Positions 1-10,253 are shown, counted from the stretch's first letter. The stretch is 64,000 nt of DNA from Paenibacillus durus (GCF_000756615.1 NZ_CP009288.1:4774001-4838000), one strand, 5' to 3'. Translations and numbers: made by a program. Notes: generated by a model not told the origin, from the letters alone.

Positions 1-3000
1 TTGCTTCCGTCAATCGAGCTGTCGGGGAGCAGTTCCGAAGAGCGAACCTCAGCCGACAGATGCTGGAGCGTAATTTCGCCCGCCGCGATATGGCAGCCCG
101 CTACCGAGCCTTCCGCCAGATGTTCTCCAGTGACGGCTTGCGGGATCAAATGCTCCGAACCAACGGCTCCTTCACCCAATTTACCGGCGGTGACGCTGCC
201 GTCTTGGAGCTGAACGGACGAGACCGAGTCCGGCAGGAGATGGCCGAGGCCGACGGATGAGGACCGGATATGCTCGCCGCCGATAATGCCGGGGGTCAAA
301 TGCTCCGGCTGAATCGCGCCCGGCGCGATGGCTTCCTTCCCTACCGAAGCTTCCGCCAAATGCTCCGATTGAACGGAAGAGAGAGCCAAGTGTTCACTGC
401 CAATGGAGGAAGAGGCAAGATGGTAACTTTTCACGCTCTGTTCTTCCAGATGGCGGGACTGAATGGAGAAGGAGGCGATCTTCGAGCCGTCCACCGCTTC
501 GTTCTGAAGCTCCGCCCGGCCCACCGCGCCTTCTGCCAGCCGGTCGCTGCCGATGCTCTTGGGCGCAAGCTTGCTTCCGTCAATCGAGCTGTCGGGGAGC
601 AGTTCCGAAGAGCGAACCTTAGCCGACAGATGCTGGAGCGTAATTTCGCCCGCCGCGATATGGCAGCCCACTATCGAGCCTTCCGCCAGATGTTCACCAG
701 TGACGGATTCGATGGCCAAATGCTCCGTACCGACGGCTCTTTCACCCAGTTTACCGGCGGTGACGCTGCCGTCCTGGAGCTGGACGGACGAGACCGAGTC
801 CGGCTGGAGATGGCCGACGCCGACGGATGAGGACCGGATATGCTCGCCGCCGATAATGCCGGGGGTCAAATGCTCCGGCTGAATCGCGCCCGGCGCGATG
901 GCTTCCTTCCCTACCGAAGCTTCCGCCAAATGCTCCGATTGAACGGAAGAGACCGCTAAGTGCTCACTCTCAATGGAGGAAGGGGCAAGATGGTAACTTT
1001 TCACGCTCTGTTCTTCCAGATGGCAGGACTGAATGGAGAAGGAGGCGATCTTCGAGCCGTCCACCGCTTCGTTCTGAAGCTCCGCCCGGCCCACCGCGCC
1101 TTCTGCCAGCCGGTCGCTGCCGATGCTCTTGGGCGCAAGCTTGCTTCCGTCAATCGAGCTGTCGGGGAACAGCTCCGAAGAGCGAACCTCAGCCGACAGA
1201 TGCAGCAGCTTCACCCCGCCGGGAATGATGTGGCGGCCTTCTACCGAACCGTTCGCCAGATGTTCTCCAGTGACGGATTCGATGGCCAAATGCTCCGTAC
1301 CGACGGCTCCCTCACCCAGTTTGCCGGCGGTGACGCTTCCGTTCTGAAGCTGAACGGACGAGACCGAGTCTGGGAGGAGATGGACGAGGCCGACGGATGA
1401 GGAGCGGATATGCTCACCGCCGATAATGCCGGGGGTCAAATGCTCCGGCTGAACCGCGCCCGCCGCAATATGCCGGCCTTCCACCGAGCCTTCCGCCAGA
1501 TGTTCTCCAGTGACGGATTCGATGGCCAAATGCTCCGTACCGACGGCTCCTTCACCCAGTTTACCGGCGGTGACGCTGCCGTCCTGAAGCTGGACGGATG
1601 AGACCGAGTCCGGCAGAAGATGGCTGGCACCGACGGATGAGGAGCGGATATGCTCGCCGCCGATAATGCCGGGGGTCAAATGCTCCGGCTGAACCGCGCC
1701 CGCCGCAATATGCCGGCCTTCCACCGAACCGTTCGCCAGATGTTCCGATTGAACGGACGATGCCGCCAATTGTTCGCTGCCGATGGAGGATGAAGCAAGA
1801 TGATAGTTCTGTACGCTCTCTTCTTCCAGATGGCGGGACTGAATGGAAAAGGAGGCGATCTTCGAGCCGTCTACCGCTTCATCCTGAAGCTCCGCTCCGC
1901 CCACCGCGCCTTCAGCCAGCCGGTCGCTGCTGATACTCTTCGGCGCAAGCTTATTTCCGGTAAGCGAACCGTCGGGCAGCAGTTCCGCGGAGCGAACCTC
2001 GGCTGACAGATGCTGGAGCGTAATTTCACCCGCCGCAATATGCCGGCCTTCCACCGAGCCGTCCGCCAGATGTTCCGATTGAACGGACGATGCCGCCAAT
2101 TGTTCGCTGCCGATAGAGGATGAAGCAAGATGATGGCTCTGCACGCTCTCTTCTTCCAGATGGCGGGACTGAATGCAAAAGGAGGCGATCTTCGAGCCAT
2201 CTACCGCTTCATCCTGAAGCTCCGCTGCGCCCACCGCGCCTTCCGCCAACCGGTCACTGCCGATGCTCTTCGGCACAAGCTTATTTCCGGTAAGCGAGCC
2301 GTCGGGCAGCAGATCCGGGGAGCGGACCTCGGCCGACAAATGCTGGAGTGTAATTTCTCCGGCCGCGATATGGTGGCCTTCCACCGAACCGTCCGCCAGA
2401 TGTTCTGATTGAACGGACGATACCGCCAATTGTTCGCTGCCGATAGAGGATGAAGCAAGATGATAGCTCTGTACGCTCTCTTCTTCCAGATGCCGGGACT
2501 GAATGGAAAAGGAGGCAATCTTCGAGCCGTCCACCGCTTCATCCTGAAGCTCCGCTCCGCCTACGGCGCCTTCGGCCAGCCGGTCGCTGCCGATGCTCTT
2601 GGGCGCAAGCTTATTTCCGGTAAGCGAGCCGTCGGGCAGCAGATCCGGGGAACGTACCTCGGGCGACAAATGCTGGAGTGTAATTTCTCCGGCCGCGATA
2701 TGGTGACCCTCTACTGAGCCTTCCGCCAGATGTTCTCCGGTGACGGCTTCCGCGATCAAATGCTCGGAGCCGACTGCTCCTTCACCAAGTTTACTGGCGG
2801 TGACGCTGCCGTCCTGAAGCTGAACGGATGAGACCGAATCCGGTTGAAGATGGCTGACACCGACGGATGAGGGGCGGATATGCTCGCCGCCGATAACGCT
2901 GGAGGTCAAATGCTCCGATTGAATCGCACCGGGCCCGATGGCCTTCTTCCCTACCGAGCCTTCCGCCAGATGCTCCAATTGAACGGACGATGCCGTCAAG

Positions 3001-6000
3001 TGCTCGCCGCCGACGGAGGATGGAGCAAGATGATAGTTCTTCACGCTCGCCTCCTCCAGATGCCGGGACTGGATAGAGGAGGGTGCAATCTTCGAGCCGT
3101 CTACCGCTTCATCCTGAAGCTTTGCTCCGCCCACGGCGCCGTCCGCCAGCCGGTTGCTGCCGATGCTCTTGGGCGCGAGCTTGCTTCCGGGTAGCGAGCC
3201 GTCGGGCAGCAGTTCCGGGGAGCGGACCTCGGCTGACAAATGCTGGAGCGTAATTTCTCCTGCCGCGATATGGCGGCCTTCCACCGAGCCTTCCGCCAGA
3301 TGTTCTCCAGTGACGGCTTCCGCGATCAAATGCTCGGAGCCGACTGCTCCTTCACCAAGCTTACTGGCGGTAACGCTGCCGTCCTGAAGCTGAACGGACG
3401 AGACCGAATCCGGTTGAAGATGGCTGACACCGACGGATGAGGAACGGATATGCTCGCTGCCTATAATGCCGGGGGTCAAATGCTCCGATTGAACCGCGCC
3501 GGGCCTGATGGCCTTCTTCCCTACCGAGCCTTCCGCCAGATGCTCTGATTGAACAGCCGATGCCGCCAATTTGGCGGAATGGACGCTGCCGTTCGCAAGC
3601 TTGGCGGCAGTTACTGCGGAATCGCCGAGCTTATCGCTCGTTATGCTCTCGGGCGACAGCTTAAGCGAGGTCACCGCATTATCCGCCAGATGATGGGGCT
3701 GAACCGCTTCTGCGCCAAGATGGTAACTCTGTACGCTCGCCTCTTCCAAATGGCGGGACTGGATGGAGAAGGGGGCGATCTTCGAGCCGGTCACTGATTT
3801 ATCCTGAAGCTCCGCTCCGCTGACCGCACCTTCAGCCAGCCGGTCACTGCCAATGCTCTTGGGCGCAAGCTTGCTTCCGGGGAGCGAGCCATCGGGCAGC
3901 AGCTCCGTGGATCGCACCTCAGCCGACAGATGCAGCAGCTTTACGCCGCCGGGGATGATATGGCGGCCTTCCACCGAGCCGTCCGCCAGATGTTCTCCAG
4001 CGACAGATTCTGCGGCCAAATGCTCGGAGCGGACGGCTCCCTCGCCGAGTTTGTCAGAGGTGACGCTGCCGTCCTGAAGCTTTATGGACGAGACCGAACC
4101 CGGCAGGAGATGGCCCAGTCCGATGGATGAGTAGCGGATATGTTCGCCGCCGATAATACCGGGGGACAAATGCTCCGACTGAACCGCGCCCGCCTCAATG
4201 GCTTCCTTCCTTACCGAGCCTTCCACCAGATGCTCCGATTGAACGGACGATGCCGTCAAGTGCTCCCCGGCGACGGAGGATGGAGCAAGATGTGAGCTCT
4301 GCACACTCGCCTCTTCCAGATGGCGGGACTGGATGGAATAGGGGGCGATCTTGGAACCGCTCACCGCTTCATCCTGAAGCTCCGCTCTGCCCACCGCACC
4401 TTCGGCCAACTGATCATTGCCGATGCTCTTCGGCGCAAGCTTGCTCCCGGCAATCGATCTATCGAGCAGCAGATCCGGGGACCGTACCTCATCTGACAGA
4501 TGCTGAAGTGTAATCCCCCCCGCTGCGATATGCCGGCCTCTCACCGAGCCGTCCGTCAGATGCACCGCACCGACGGATTCTGGAGCCAAGTGTACGGAAC
4601 CGACCGCATTTTCACCCAGTTTATTGGCAGTGACGCTGCCGTCCTGAAGCTGGACGGATGAAACCGAGTCCGGCAGAAGATGGCTGACGCCCACAGACAG
4701 GGAGCTGATATGCTCGCCGCCGATGATGTCTTGGGACAAATGCTCCGAATGTATCGCACCCGTCTCAATATGACGGCTTTCCACCGAGCCGTCCGCCAGA
4801 TGCTCCGATTGAACGGATGATGCGGCCAGCTTGGCGGAATGGACGCTGCTGTCAGCCAGCTTAGCGGCAGTTACCGCGCAATCGCCGAGCTTATCGCTCG
4901 TTACGCTCTCGGGCGACAGCTTGAGCGAGGTTACCGCATGATCCGCGAGATGATGAGGCTGAACCGCTTCCGCGGCAAGATGGATATCCTTTACTGCACC
5001 CTCCGCCAGCTTATCCCCGGTCACCGATCCTGGCTGTAGGGCAATAGGGGCTACGCTGTTCTTCCGCAAATGCCGGGTATCCACCGCTCCGGCTGCCAGA
5101 TGCTCGGCATCCACCGCAGCGTCCTGCAGAACGCGGGCGCTGACGCTTGAATCGGCAAAATGCTTCTCTCCCACCGCACAGAACGCGATATGCTCGCCGC
5201 TTACTGCACCCGGAGCAAGCGCGGATCCGCCGACCGCACCCGTGGCCAGCTTGCTTGCAACAACACTGCCGTCAGCCAGCTTGGCGGCGGTAACGCTCTG
5301 CGGACGAAGATGCCCTTCGCCCACCGCTTCCCCGGCGAGTTCCCCGCCCCCAACGGCTCCCGCCGCCAGGTGCCGGGCATGCACCGCGCTGTCCTGAATC
5401 TGGCCCGGTCCCACAGCATCAGCTGCAAGCTGTTCTTCCCTTACAGCTTCGCGCTGAAGGTGGGCGTTGCCCACGGACTGAGGCGCAAGCTGCGGACCGC
5501 GCACGGCGGATTTGGCGATATGCCGGGTGCTCACGACCTCGTCGGCCAGCTTGTGCCCGAGCACGCTCTGATCGGCAATCTTGGACGAGGTGACCGCCTG
5601 TTCCACCAGCTGAGCCGTGCCTACAGCGCCTTCCGCCAGCTTGGCGTAAGTTACGCCCCGGTCCGCCAGATGGCGCCCGATAATCGCTCCGCTGGCGATA
5701 TGCCCGCTGGTGACGCTGTCCGGAGCAAGATGCGAACTCTGCACGGAGTCATTGCCAAGTTCCCTGGAACCGACTGCACCTTCAGCCAGATGCCCGCTGC
5801 CAACGGTACCAAGTTGGATCTGCTCCCCGCCGATGATCCGGCCTACGAGCTGTTCTCTGCCGATGGCTCCCGGCGCAAGATGCTTCGCTCCAATAATGCC
5901 ATTTGTCAGATGGCGGCCCTCGATGGCGCCTTCCTCCAGCTTCGCTCCGGAAATGGAGTCGTCTTCGATGATGTCGCCGCCGACCGATCCGTCAGCCAGC

Positions 6001-6440
6001 TTGGAACGGTCGATAAGGCCGTTCTCCAGATGGCGGCCGGCAATCGAGCCGCTCTGGATTTTATCTCCGGTGACCGCTCCTTCCTCCAGCAGCTCGGTGG
6101 TGACGACGCATTCGCTCAAATGGCGGCTTTCAATCGACCGCTCGGCGATTTTGCTGGCGTCGATCAGACGGTCGGCCAGCTTCTCCGGACCGATGCTGCC
6201 CGCCTTCAGCTTCTCGCCGCCGATGGAGTGGTCAAGCAGCTTGCCGCCGGAGACGCTACCTTCGGCCAAATGTTCGCCCGACACGGATTCAGGCGCAATT
6301 TTGCTTGAAGTTATCGCCTTGTCCGCGATATGGATGGTTTGAACTGCATAATCCTGAAGCCAGGGAGCGCCGATAATGCCAGGCTTCAGCTTTGATCCGT
6401 CAATGCTGCGCGGAGCAATTTTCGGTCCGGTCACCGCTCC
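1..6440 (-). repeat. 30-bp tandem coding repeat with 330/570-bp superrepeats
   Basis: Every 30 bases the sequence returns to the same codon pattern; substitutions are common but the phase never shifts. Nearly identical blocks recur at 1, 571, 1141, 1951, 2281, 2611, 3181, 3871 and 4441. The copies nearest base 1 are most alike, while those near 5000-6400 (N-terminal part of the protein) are more diverged. This pattern suggests recent expansion of the inner part by recombination. Confidence 0.9.
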
Positions 6441-6908
6441 GTTCGACAGGTCATCGGTATATATCTTCCGCTTCTCTTTCTCGAGTTTCCCGGCGAGAGA
6501 GAACGTCTCCGGCTTTACGTCTTCTTCGGCAGCGGCATCCGCCGTCTTCCCTGCAGGGAACGCTACCGGGTTGGCAGCCGCAGCGGAGTGCAGCGCCAGC
6601 GCCTCTTTTTCCATGTTATCTGCCGGTTTGACAGTCAGGCCCATGTTGTCTTCCAGTTTGACAGGTGGGGCTACGATCTCTTCCTGTTTAATTGCCGGGG
6701 CTACGATCTCTTCCTGTTTGATTGCCGGGGCTATGATTTCTTCCGGTTTGAAGGTCAGGTCTATATCCGTTTCTTCACTTTCCACATCACCCTTCCCAGA
6801 CTGCTGCCACCCGTCTTCCAGTATACTCAGTTCCTTGATGTTGGGATTATCCACAAAATACAGCCGTTTTTTCGCCTTGCTCGGCAGCTTCTTTCTGGAT
6901 CTGCTCAC
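1..6908 (-). CDS. Giant decapeptide-repeat protein, partial (C-terminus beyond left edge)
   Basis: The gene opens with GTG at 6908 behind a purine-rich site (GGGAGGGAGG, about 6914-6923) and stays open without a stop to base 1, giving at least 2,302 residues. Residues 1-30 are basic; near residues 53-86 a short KQEEIVAP-type motif is repeated three to four times. From about 6440 to the window edge the DNA has a strict 30-bp period, so the protein is some 210 tandem decapeptides of the form xKLAxGSVxG or xHLxxGAIxx. Higher-order copies of 330 and 570 bp (all multiples of 30) repeat at 1, 571, 1141 and at 1951, 2281, 2611. Such repeats resemble phage tail-fibre and large Paenibacillus surface or spore repeat proteins and would suit a stacked beta-structure. 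There is no visible signal peptide or membrane segment. Function unknown; all plus-strand reading frames here are shadows of the repeat. Confidence 0.88.
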   Translation of the reverse strand, partial: MSRSRKKLPSKAKKRLYFVDNPNIKELSILEDGWQQSGKGDVESEETDIDLTFKPEEIIAPAIKQEEIVAPAIKQEEIVAPPVKLEDNMGLTVKPADNMEKEALALHSAAAANPVAFPAGKTADAAAEEDVKPETFSLAGKLEKEKRKIYTDDLSNGAVTGPKIAPRSIDGSKLKPGIIGAPWLQDYAVQTIHIADKAITSSKIAPESVSGEHLAEGSVSGGKLLDHSIGGEKLKAGSIGPEKLADRLIDASKIAERSIESRHLSECVVTTELLEEGAVTGDKIQSGSIAGRHLENGLIDRSKLADGSVGGDIIEDDSISGAKLEEGAIEGRHLTNGIIGAKHLAPGAIGREQLVGRIIGGEQIQLGTVGSGHLAEGAVGSRELGNDSVQSSHLAPDSVTSGHIASGAIIGRHLADRGVTYAKLAEGAVGTAQLVEQAVTSSKIADQSVLGHKLADEVVSTRHIAKSAVRGPQLAPQSVGNAHLQREAVREEQLAADAVGPGQIQDSAVHARHLAAGAVGGGELAGEAVGEGHLRPQSVTAAKLADGSVVASKLATGAVGGSALAPGAVSGEHIAFCAVGEKHFADSSVSARVLQDAAVDAEHLAAGAVDTRHLRKNSVAPIALQPGSVTGDKLAEGAVKDIHLAAEAVQPHHLADHAVTSLKLSPESVTSDKLGDCAVTAAKLADSSVHSAKLAASSVQSEHLADGSVESRHIETGAIHSEHLSQDIIGGEHISSLSVGVSHLLPDSVSSVQLQDGSVTANKLGENAVGSVHLAPESVGAVHLTDGSVRGRHIAAGGITLQHLSDEVRSPDLLLDRSIAGSKLAPKSIGNDQLAEGAVGRAELQDEAVSGSKIAPYSIQSRHLEEASVQSSHLAPSSVAGEHLTASSVQSEHLVEGSVRKEAIEAGAVQSEHLSPGIIGGEHIRYSSIGLGHLLPGSVSSIKLQDGSVTSDKLGEGAVRSEHLAAESVAGEHLADGSVEGRHIIPGGVKLLHLSAEVRSTELLPDGSLPGSKLAPKSIGSDRLAEGAVSGAELQDKSVTGSKIAPFSIQSRHLEEASVQSYHLGAEAVQPHHLADNAVTSLKLSPESITSDKLGDSAVTAAKLANGSVHSAKLAASAVQSEHLAEGSVGKKAIRPGAVQSEHLTPGIIGSEHIRSSSVGVSHLQPDSVSSVQLQDGSVTASKLGEGAVGSEHLIAEAVTGEHLAEGSVEGRHIAAGEITLQHLSAEVRSPELLPDGSLPGSKLAPKSIGSNRLADGAVGGAKLQDEAVDGSKIAPSSIQSRHLEEASVKNYHLAPSSVGGEHLTASSVQLEHLAEGSVGKKAIGPGAIQSEHLTSSVIGGEHIRPSSVGVSHLQPDSVSSVQLQDGSVTASKLGEGAVGSEHLIAEAVTGEHLAEGSVEGHHIAAGEITLQHLSPEVRSPDLLPDGSLTGNKLAPKSIGSDRLAEGAVGGAELQDEAVDGSKIASFSIQSRHLEEESVQSYHLASSSIGSEQLAVSSVQSEHLADGSVEGHHIAAGEITLQHLSAEVRSPDLLPDGSLTGNKLVPKSIGSDRLAEGAVGAAELQDEAVDGSKIASFCIQSRHLEEESVQSHHLASSSIGSEQLAASSVQSEHLADGSVEGRHIAAGEITLQHLSAEVRSAELLPDGSLTGNKLAPKSISSDRLAEGAVGGAELQDEAVDGSKIASFSIQSRHLEEESVQNYHLASSSIGSEQLAASSVQSEHLANGSVEGRHIAAGAVQPEHLTPGIIGGEHIRSSSVGASHLLPDSVSSVQLQDGSVTAGKLGEGAVGTEHLAIESVTGEHLAEGSVEGRHIAAGAVQPEHLTPGIIGGEHIRSSSVGLVHLLPDSVSSVQLQNGSVTAGKLGEGAVGTEHLAIESVTGEHLANGSVEGRHIIPGGVKLLHLSAEVRSSELFPDSSIDGSKLAPKSIGSDRLAEGAVGRAELQNEAVDGSKIASFSIQSCHLEEQSVKSYHLAPSSIESEHLAVSSVQSEHLAEASVGKEAIAPGAIQPEHLTPGIIGGEHIRSSSVGVGHLQPDSVSSVQLQDGSVTAGKLGERAVGTEHLAIESVTGEHLAEGSIVGCHIAAGEITLQHLSAKVRSSELLPDSSIDGSKLAPKSIGSDRLAEGAVGRAELQNEAVDGSKIASFSIQSRHLEEQSVKSYHLASSSIGSEHLALSSVQSEHLAEASVGKEAIAPGAIQPEHLTPGIIGGEHIRSSSVGLGHLLPDSVSSVQLQDGSVTAGKLGEGAVGSEHLIPQAVTGEHLAEGSVAGCHIAAGEITLQHLSAEVRSSELLPDSSIDGS

Positions 6909-7208
6909 AAGCAGTCCCTCCCTCCCTGTGTTATCGCCTAAGCATCATATGCGGGAAACCGGGCGAATGACACCCTTTTCTCCCATTTCGGAAGCCAAAA
7001 GACGAATAGAGATAAGAGATCCATCTCCATAGACAAGCTGCTTAAGTCAAACGGACAACTATTTTTCATCAATTGAAGGGAATACATGAAAAAGGGCGCC
7101 TGCCACTCGCTCATTCGTCCACCCTGACAAGCGGGTATGCACATATCTTAATTGAAGAGGTCAACATTAGCCGCAAGGCGCGGATTACCACCCGGGAGGG
7201 ATAGACTA

Positions 7209-8285
7209 ATGGAGCAAAAAAACGTCGGTATACTGCTGAATGCCTCCGCCCACCGGGGCGTTCCCCAAGGCAGGACGGGGTGGGAATCCCTCGCATGCTA
7301 CGAGGAAGCTGCAGACGCCTACGGCCTGACTCCCTGCTATTTGAAGCTGTCGGACATTGATTCCGCCACCGGTTACAGCACCGCTTATATCAAGGGTCAT
7401 CAAGGCTATAAAAGAGTCGTTATCCCCATTCCCCAAGTCATCCATAACCGGGCTATTTATCCTCCCGGAAATACCGGGACCGAGCGGCTGGCCGCCCGCG
7501 GGGTGAAGGTGTTCAACAGACGCAGCCGGTACGGCAAGGACGAGATCCACCGGCTGCTGTCGCTTAATTCCGGACTTCTCCGCCATCTTCCGGGTACGGA
7601 AGCAGGAAGCGAAGGACTGCGGAGAATGATGGAACAGTATCCGGATCTTATTCTGAAGCCCCGCCGGGGGAGCATCGGCAAAGGGATTATGCGTATGCGG
7701 CGCGAAGACAAGAAAGGCTGGTTGTTGGATTATCTGCATAATGGCCGGATGGTCACTGTCAATATCGATCCCTCCAGTCTTCCGTATGCGCTGCTGCGCC
7801 GAATAGATGCCGGCTCTTATCTCATTCAGGAGCGCATCCCGCTTGCGGAGGCGGGCGGAAGACCCTTTGATTTACGGGTTACCGTCCAGCGGAGATGGGG
7901 CGGCGAATGGGCCGTAACCGGCCTCTTCGCCAAGCTGGCGCCTCCCGGCGGCTTTGTCTCGAACATCGCCCAAGGCGGAGAAGCGGCGCAAGCCGCCTTT
8001 GCGCTGGAGCAGGCTTTTCCCGCCCGCGCCGCCGCTCATTACCGCATGTCGGCTGCAAGCCTCGGCCTTGCGGTTGCACACTGCCTGGAGCACAGCCTGC
8101 CCGGACTGGCCGATATCGGACTCGACATCGGGCTTACGCGGGACGGGAAGCTTTTTTTCATCGAATGCAACGGACGAGACCAGCGGTACGGGTTCTACAA
8201 GGCGGGACTGCCTGAAGTCTGGAAGGACACCTACCGGCGGCCGATGGGATATGCGCGGTATTTGCTGGAAGGCGGATCGGAGTGA
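7209..8285 (+). CDS. YheC/YheD family ATP-grasp protein (endospore coat-associated)
   Basis: A 358-residue protein of the YheC/YheD family, known in Bacillus as coat-associated proteins with an ATP-grasp fold; the substrate is unknown. The ATP-grasp features are visible: LILKPRRGSIGKGI near residue 146 (nucleotide-binding lysine and glycine-rich loop), a DLRV segment near 220, and LDIGLTRDGKLFFIECNGRD near 305-320 with the acidic and Asn metal ligands. I chose ATG 7209 because GGGAGGG lies 8 bases upstream; the frame stays open to 7152 without such a site. It is divergent from the giant repeat gene, with 300 bp between them, so both may belong to sporulation, but no regulator is seen. Confidence 0.85.
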   Translation: MEQKNVGILLNASAHRGVPQGRTGWESLACYEEAADAYGLTPCYLKLSDIDSATGYSTAYIKGHQGYKRVVIPIPQVIHNRAIYPPGNTGTERLAARGVKVFNRRSRYGKDEIHRLLSLNSGLLRHLPGTEAGSEGLRRMMEQYPDLILKPRRGSIGKGIMRMRREDKKGWLLDYLHNGRMVTVNIDPSSLPYALLRRIDAGSYLIQERIPLAEAGGRPFDLRVTVQRRWGGEWAVTGLFAKLAPPGGFVSNIAQGGEAAQAAFALEQAFPARAAAHYRMSAASLGLAVAHCLEHSLPGLADIGLDIGLTRDGKLFFIECNGRDQRYGFYKAGLPEVWKDTYRRPMGYARYLLEGGSE

Positions 8286-8387
8286 TAACGTTATTGATTT
8301 GTCCTCTATTCTATGTCAATATAATGCAGAGCGGCCCTGGGCCTAAAGAACCCGGGGCTGCGCTGTATGACGGAAGGGTGACAAGGC

Positions 8388-9179
8388 ATGGTTAAACGAC
8401 TCCTGCGGCTGATGACCGAGTTGTCCTCGCACAGGTGGATTTCCCGCATAATGGGCGCTTTTTCCCACAGCAGGATCAGCCGGTTTCTTATCCCGGCATT
8501 TATCCGGACCTATCATATTCCCGCTTCGCAGGCCGAGAAAGACCCCCGGGAATACGCGACTCTCAACGAGTTCTTCAGCCGCAGGCTGAAGCAGGGCATG
8601 CGGCCCGTCACGGAAGAGACGGACGCTCTGGCAAGCCCCGTTGATGCGATGATTACGGCGATGGGGAAGATTGAATCGGGAACAATTCTGAATGTAAAAG
8701 GACAAGACTATAATCTGGAGGAGCTGCTGAACCACTCCCCCCATCAGGAGCTTTACAAGAAAGGCTTTTTTTTCGTGCTGTATTTAAGTCCTACCGACTA
8801 TCACCGCATTCATTCTCCCGTTACCGGAAAAAAGACGGAGAGCGACCATATTCGCGGGCGCTGTTATCCTGTTAACGAATTTGGCATGAAGCATATGAAA
8901 GGCGTGCTGTGCCGCAACGAGCGGCTGATCACCTATATCGCCCACAGTGCCGGTGAAGTTGCGGTCGTGAAGGTGGGCGCGATGAACGTCAGCAGCATCC
9001 GCTATTCAGTCGAAGGCAAAAGTGTATGGGAAATCGGCGAGGACCTCGCTTACTTCGAGTTCGGTTCGACGGTGGTGCTGCTGACCGAGAGCGGCATTTT
9101 CAGCCCCCGTCCGGGACTTGAGCCCGGCACGAAGGTCAAGATGGGCGAGCTGCTTGGATTTTTGCAGCCAGCAAAATAA
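8388..9179 (+). CDS. psd: Phosphatidylserine decarboxylase
   Basis: This 263-residue protein is a phosphatidylserine decarboxylase, the pyruvoyl enzyme that makes phosphatidylethanolamine from phosphatidylserine at the membrane. Landmarks are SPVDAMITAMG near residue 83, YHRIHSP near 140 (catalytic His region), and EFGSTVVLL near 222-230. The Gly-Ser bond of FGST is where the proenzyme would cleave itself, the Ser giving the pyruvoyl group; many homologues have LGST. The first 30 residues are amphipathic and could sit on the membrane. The gene stands alone, without pssA beside it, and ends at a strong terminator. Confidence 0.93.
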   Translation: MVKRLLRLMTELSSHRWISRIMGAFSHSRISRFLIPAFIRTYHIPASQAEKDPREYATLNEFFSRRLKQGMRPVTEETDALASPVDAMITAMGKIESGTILNVKGQDYNLEELLNHSPHQELYKKGFFFVLYLSPTDYHRIHSPVTGKKTESDHIRGRCYPVNEFGMKHMKGVLCRNERLITYIAHSAGEVAVVKVGAMNVSSIRYSVEGKSVWEIGEDLAYFEFGSTVVLLTESGIFSPRPGLEPGTKVKMGELLGFLQPAK

Positions 9180-9203
9180 GCGGTATCCTGAGTTGAACCG
9201 AAG

Positions 9204-9258
9204 CAGGCCGGCAGATCGGCAGGATGAGAATCCGCCTAGCTGCCGGCCTGTTCTTTTT
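9204..9258 (+). terminator. Rho-independent terminator after psd
   Basis: An 11-bp perfect stem CAGGCCGGCAG (9204-9214) pairs with CTGCCGGCCTG (9240-9250) and is followed by TTCTTTTTC. Confidence 0.85.
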
Positions 9259-9312
9259 CAGCTTACGAACCTGTAAGGGGAAGCTTCTTTTTTGTTCCGA
9301 GAAAAGCCTCCT

Positions 9313-10062
9313 TCATTCGCTTACCTTGCCCTGATTTGCCACCTCGCGGGCTTTGGCCTCCACCTTCTCCTGCTCGCCGAGATAGAACCGGCGGATCGGC
9401 TTCACATCGTCGTCCAGCTCGTAAACGAGAGGAATGCCGGTTGGAATATTGAGATCCAGCAGCGCGGCCTCGTCGAGGTCTTCCATATATTTAATCAAGG
9501 CGCGCAGCGTGTTGCCGTGCGCCGAAATGAGCACACGCTCTTTCTTGCGGACAAGCGGCACGATCCGGTTCCCCCAGAAGTCTCCGACCCGGTGGACCGT
9601 GTCCTCCAGACTCTCGCCGAGGGGAATATCTTCGGGACGCAGCTCCTGGTAGCGTCTGTCGTTTCTCGCGTAGCGCGGATCGTCCGGCTCCAGCAGCGGC
9701 GGCCGGACCGACAGGCTGCGCCGCCAAATATGCAGCTGCTCGTCGCCATATTTTACCGCCGTCTCCGACTTGCTGAGGCCCTGAAGCGCGCCGTAATGCC
9801 GCTCGTTCAGCTTCCACGATTTCTGCACGGGAATCCACAGCAGGTCCAGCTCTTCCAAAACAAGATTGAGCGTCTTGATGGAACGCTTGAGCACCGAAGC
9901 AAAGGCAAGGTCAAACGTATACCCGGCTTCCTTCAGTGTTCTCCCCGCGTCCTTGGCTTCGTGTATCCCCTTCTCCGTGAGATCCGGGTCGCTCCAGCCG
10001 GTAAAAAGGTTCTGCCGATTGTATTCGCTCTCTCCATGCCGTATCAGCACGATTTCGTACAT
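9313..10062 (-). CDS. gpmA: 2,3-bisphosphoglycerate-dependent phosphoglycerate mutase
   Basis: A 249-residue histidine-phosphatase fold enzyme that interconverts 3- and 2-phosphoglycerate in glycolysis. The signature LIRHGESEYN (phospho-accepting His9) opens the protein; NLFTGWSDPDLTEKG, LNERHYGALQG and the second catalytic histidine in ISAHGNTLRAL are typical of GpmA rather than of generic phosphatases. The start is ATG 10062, with AGGAGGAG eight bases upstream; the longer frame to 10152 has no such site. It lies alone, convergent with psd. Confidence 0.92.
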   Translation of the reverse strand: MYEIVLIRHGESEYNRQNLFTGWSDPDLTEKGIHEAKDAGRTLKEAGYTFDLAFASVLKRSIKTLNLVLEELDLLWIPVQKSWKLNERHYGALQGLSKSETAVKYGDEQLHIWRRSLSVRPPLLEPDDPRYARNDRRYQELRPEDIPLGESLEDTVHRVGDFWGNRIVPLVRKKERVLISAHGNTLRALIKYMEDLDEAALLDLNIPTGIPLVYELDDDVKPIRRFYLGEQEKVEAKAREVANQGKVSE

Positions 10063-10151
10063 ATGACGCTCTCCTCCTGTCCCCACTCGCCTGCTATTTT
10101 GCTCACAATAGTCATTTAATACAATTTTCAGTCGTTTTAAACGCCGCAGCA

Positions 10152-10186
10152 CAAGAAAAACCGAAGACCCAAAAGCGTCTCCGGTT
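10152..10186 (-). terminator. Terminator after the AraC-family gene
   Basis: On the minus strand AACCGGAGAC (10186-10177) and GTCTTCGGTT (10168-10159) form a stem with one G-T pair and an 8-base loop, followed by TTTCTT. Confidence 0.7.
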
Positions 10187-10253
10187 CGTTTGTCACATTT
10201 ATTTATCAGATCAAGCAGTCACTGGACCTTGCGTCCCTAATTTAAAACCACAT

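Noticed and set aside
1..4130. Plus-strand reading frames and a possible CRISPR or satellite array in the repeat region
   Set aside because: The repeat is 30 bp without unique spacers and is one open minus-strand frame; plus-strand frames come from the repeat complement.
7118..7160. Possible sigma-K promoter (CATATCTTA) before the YheC/D gene
   Set aside because: The -10 matches CATANNNTA but no AC element lies at the right distance.
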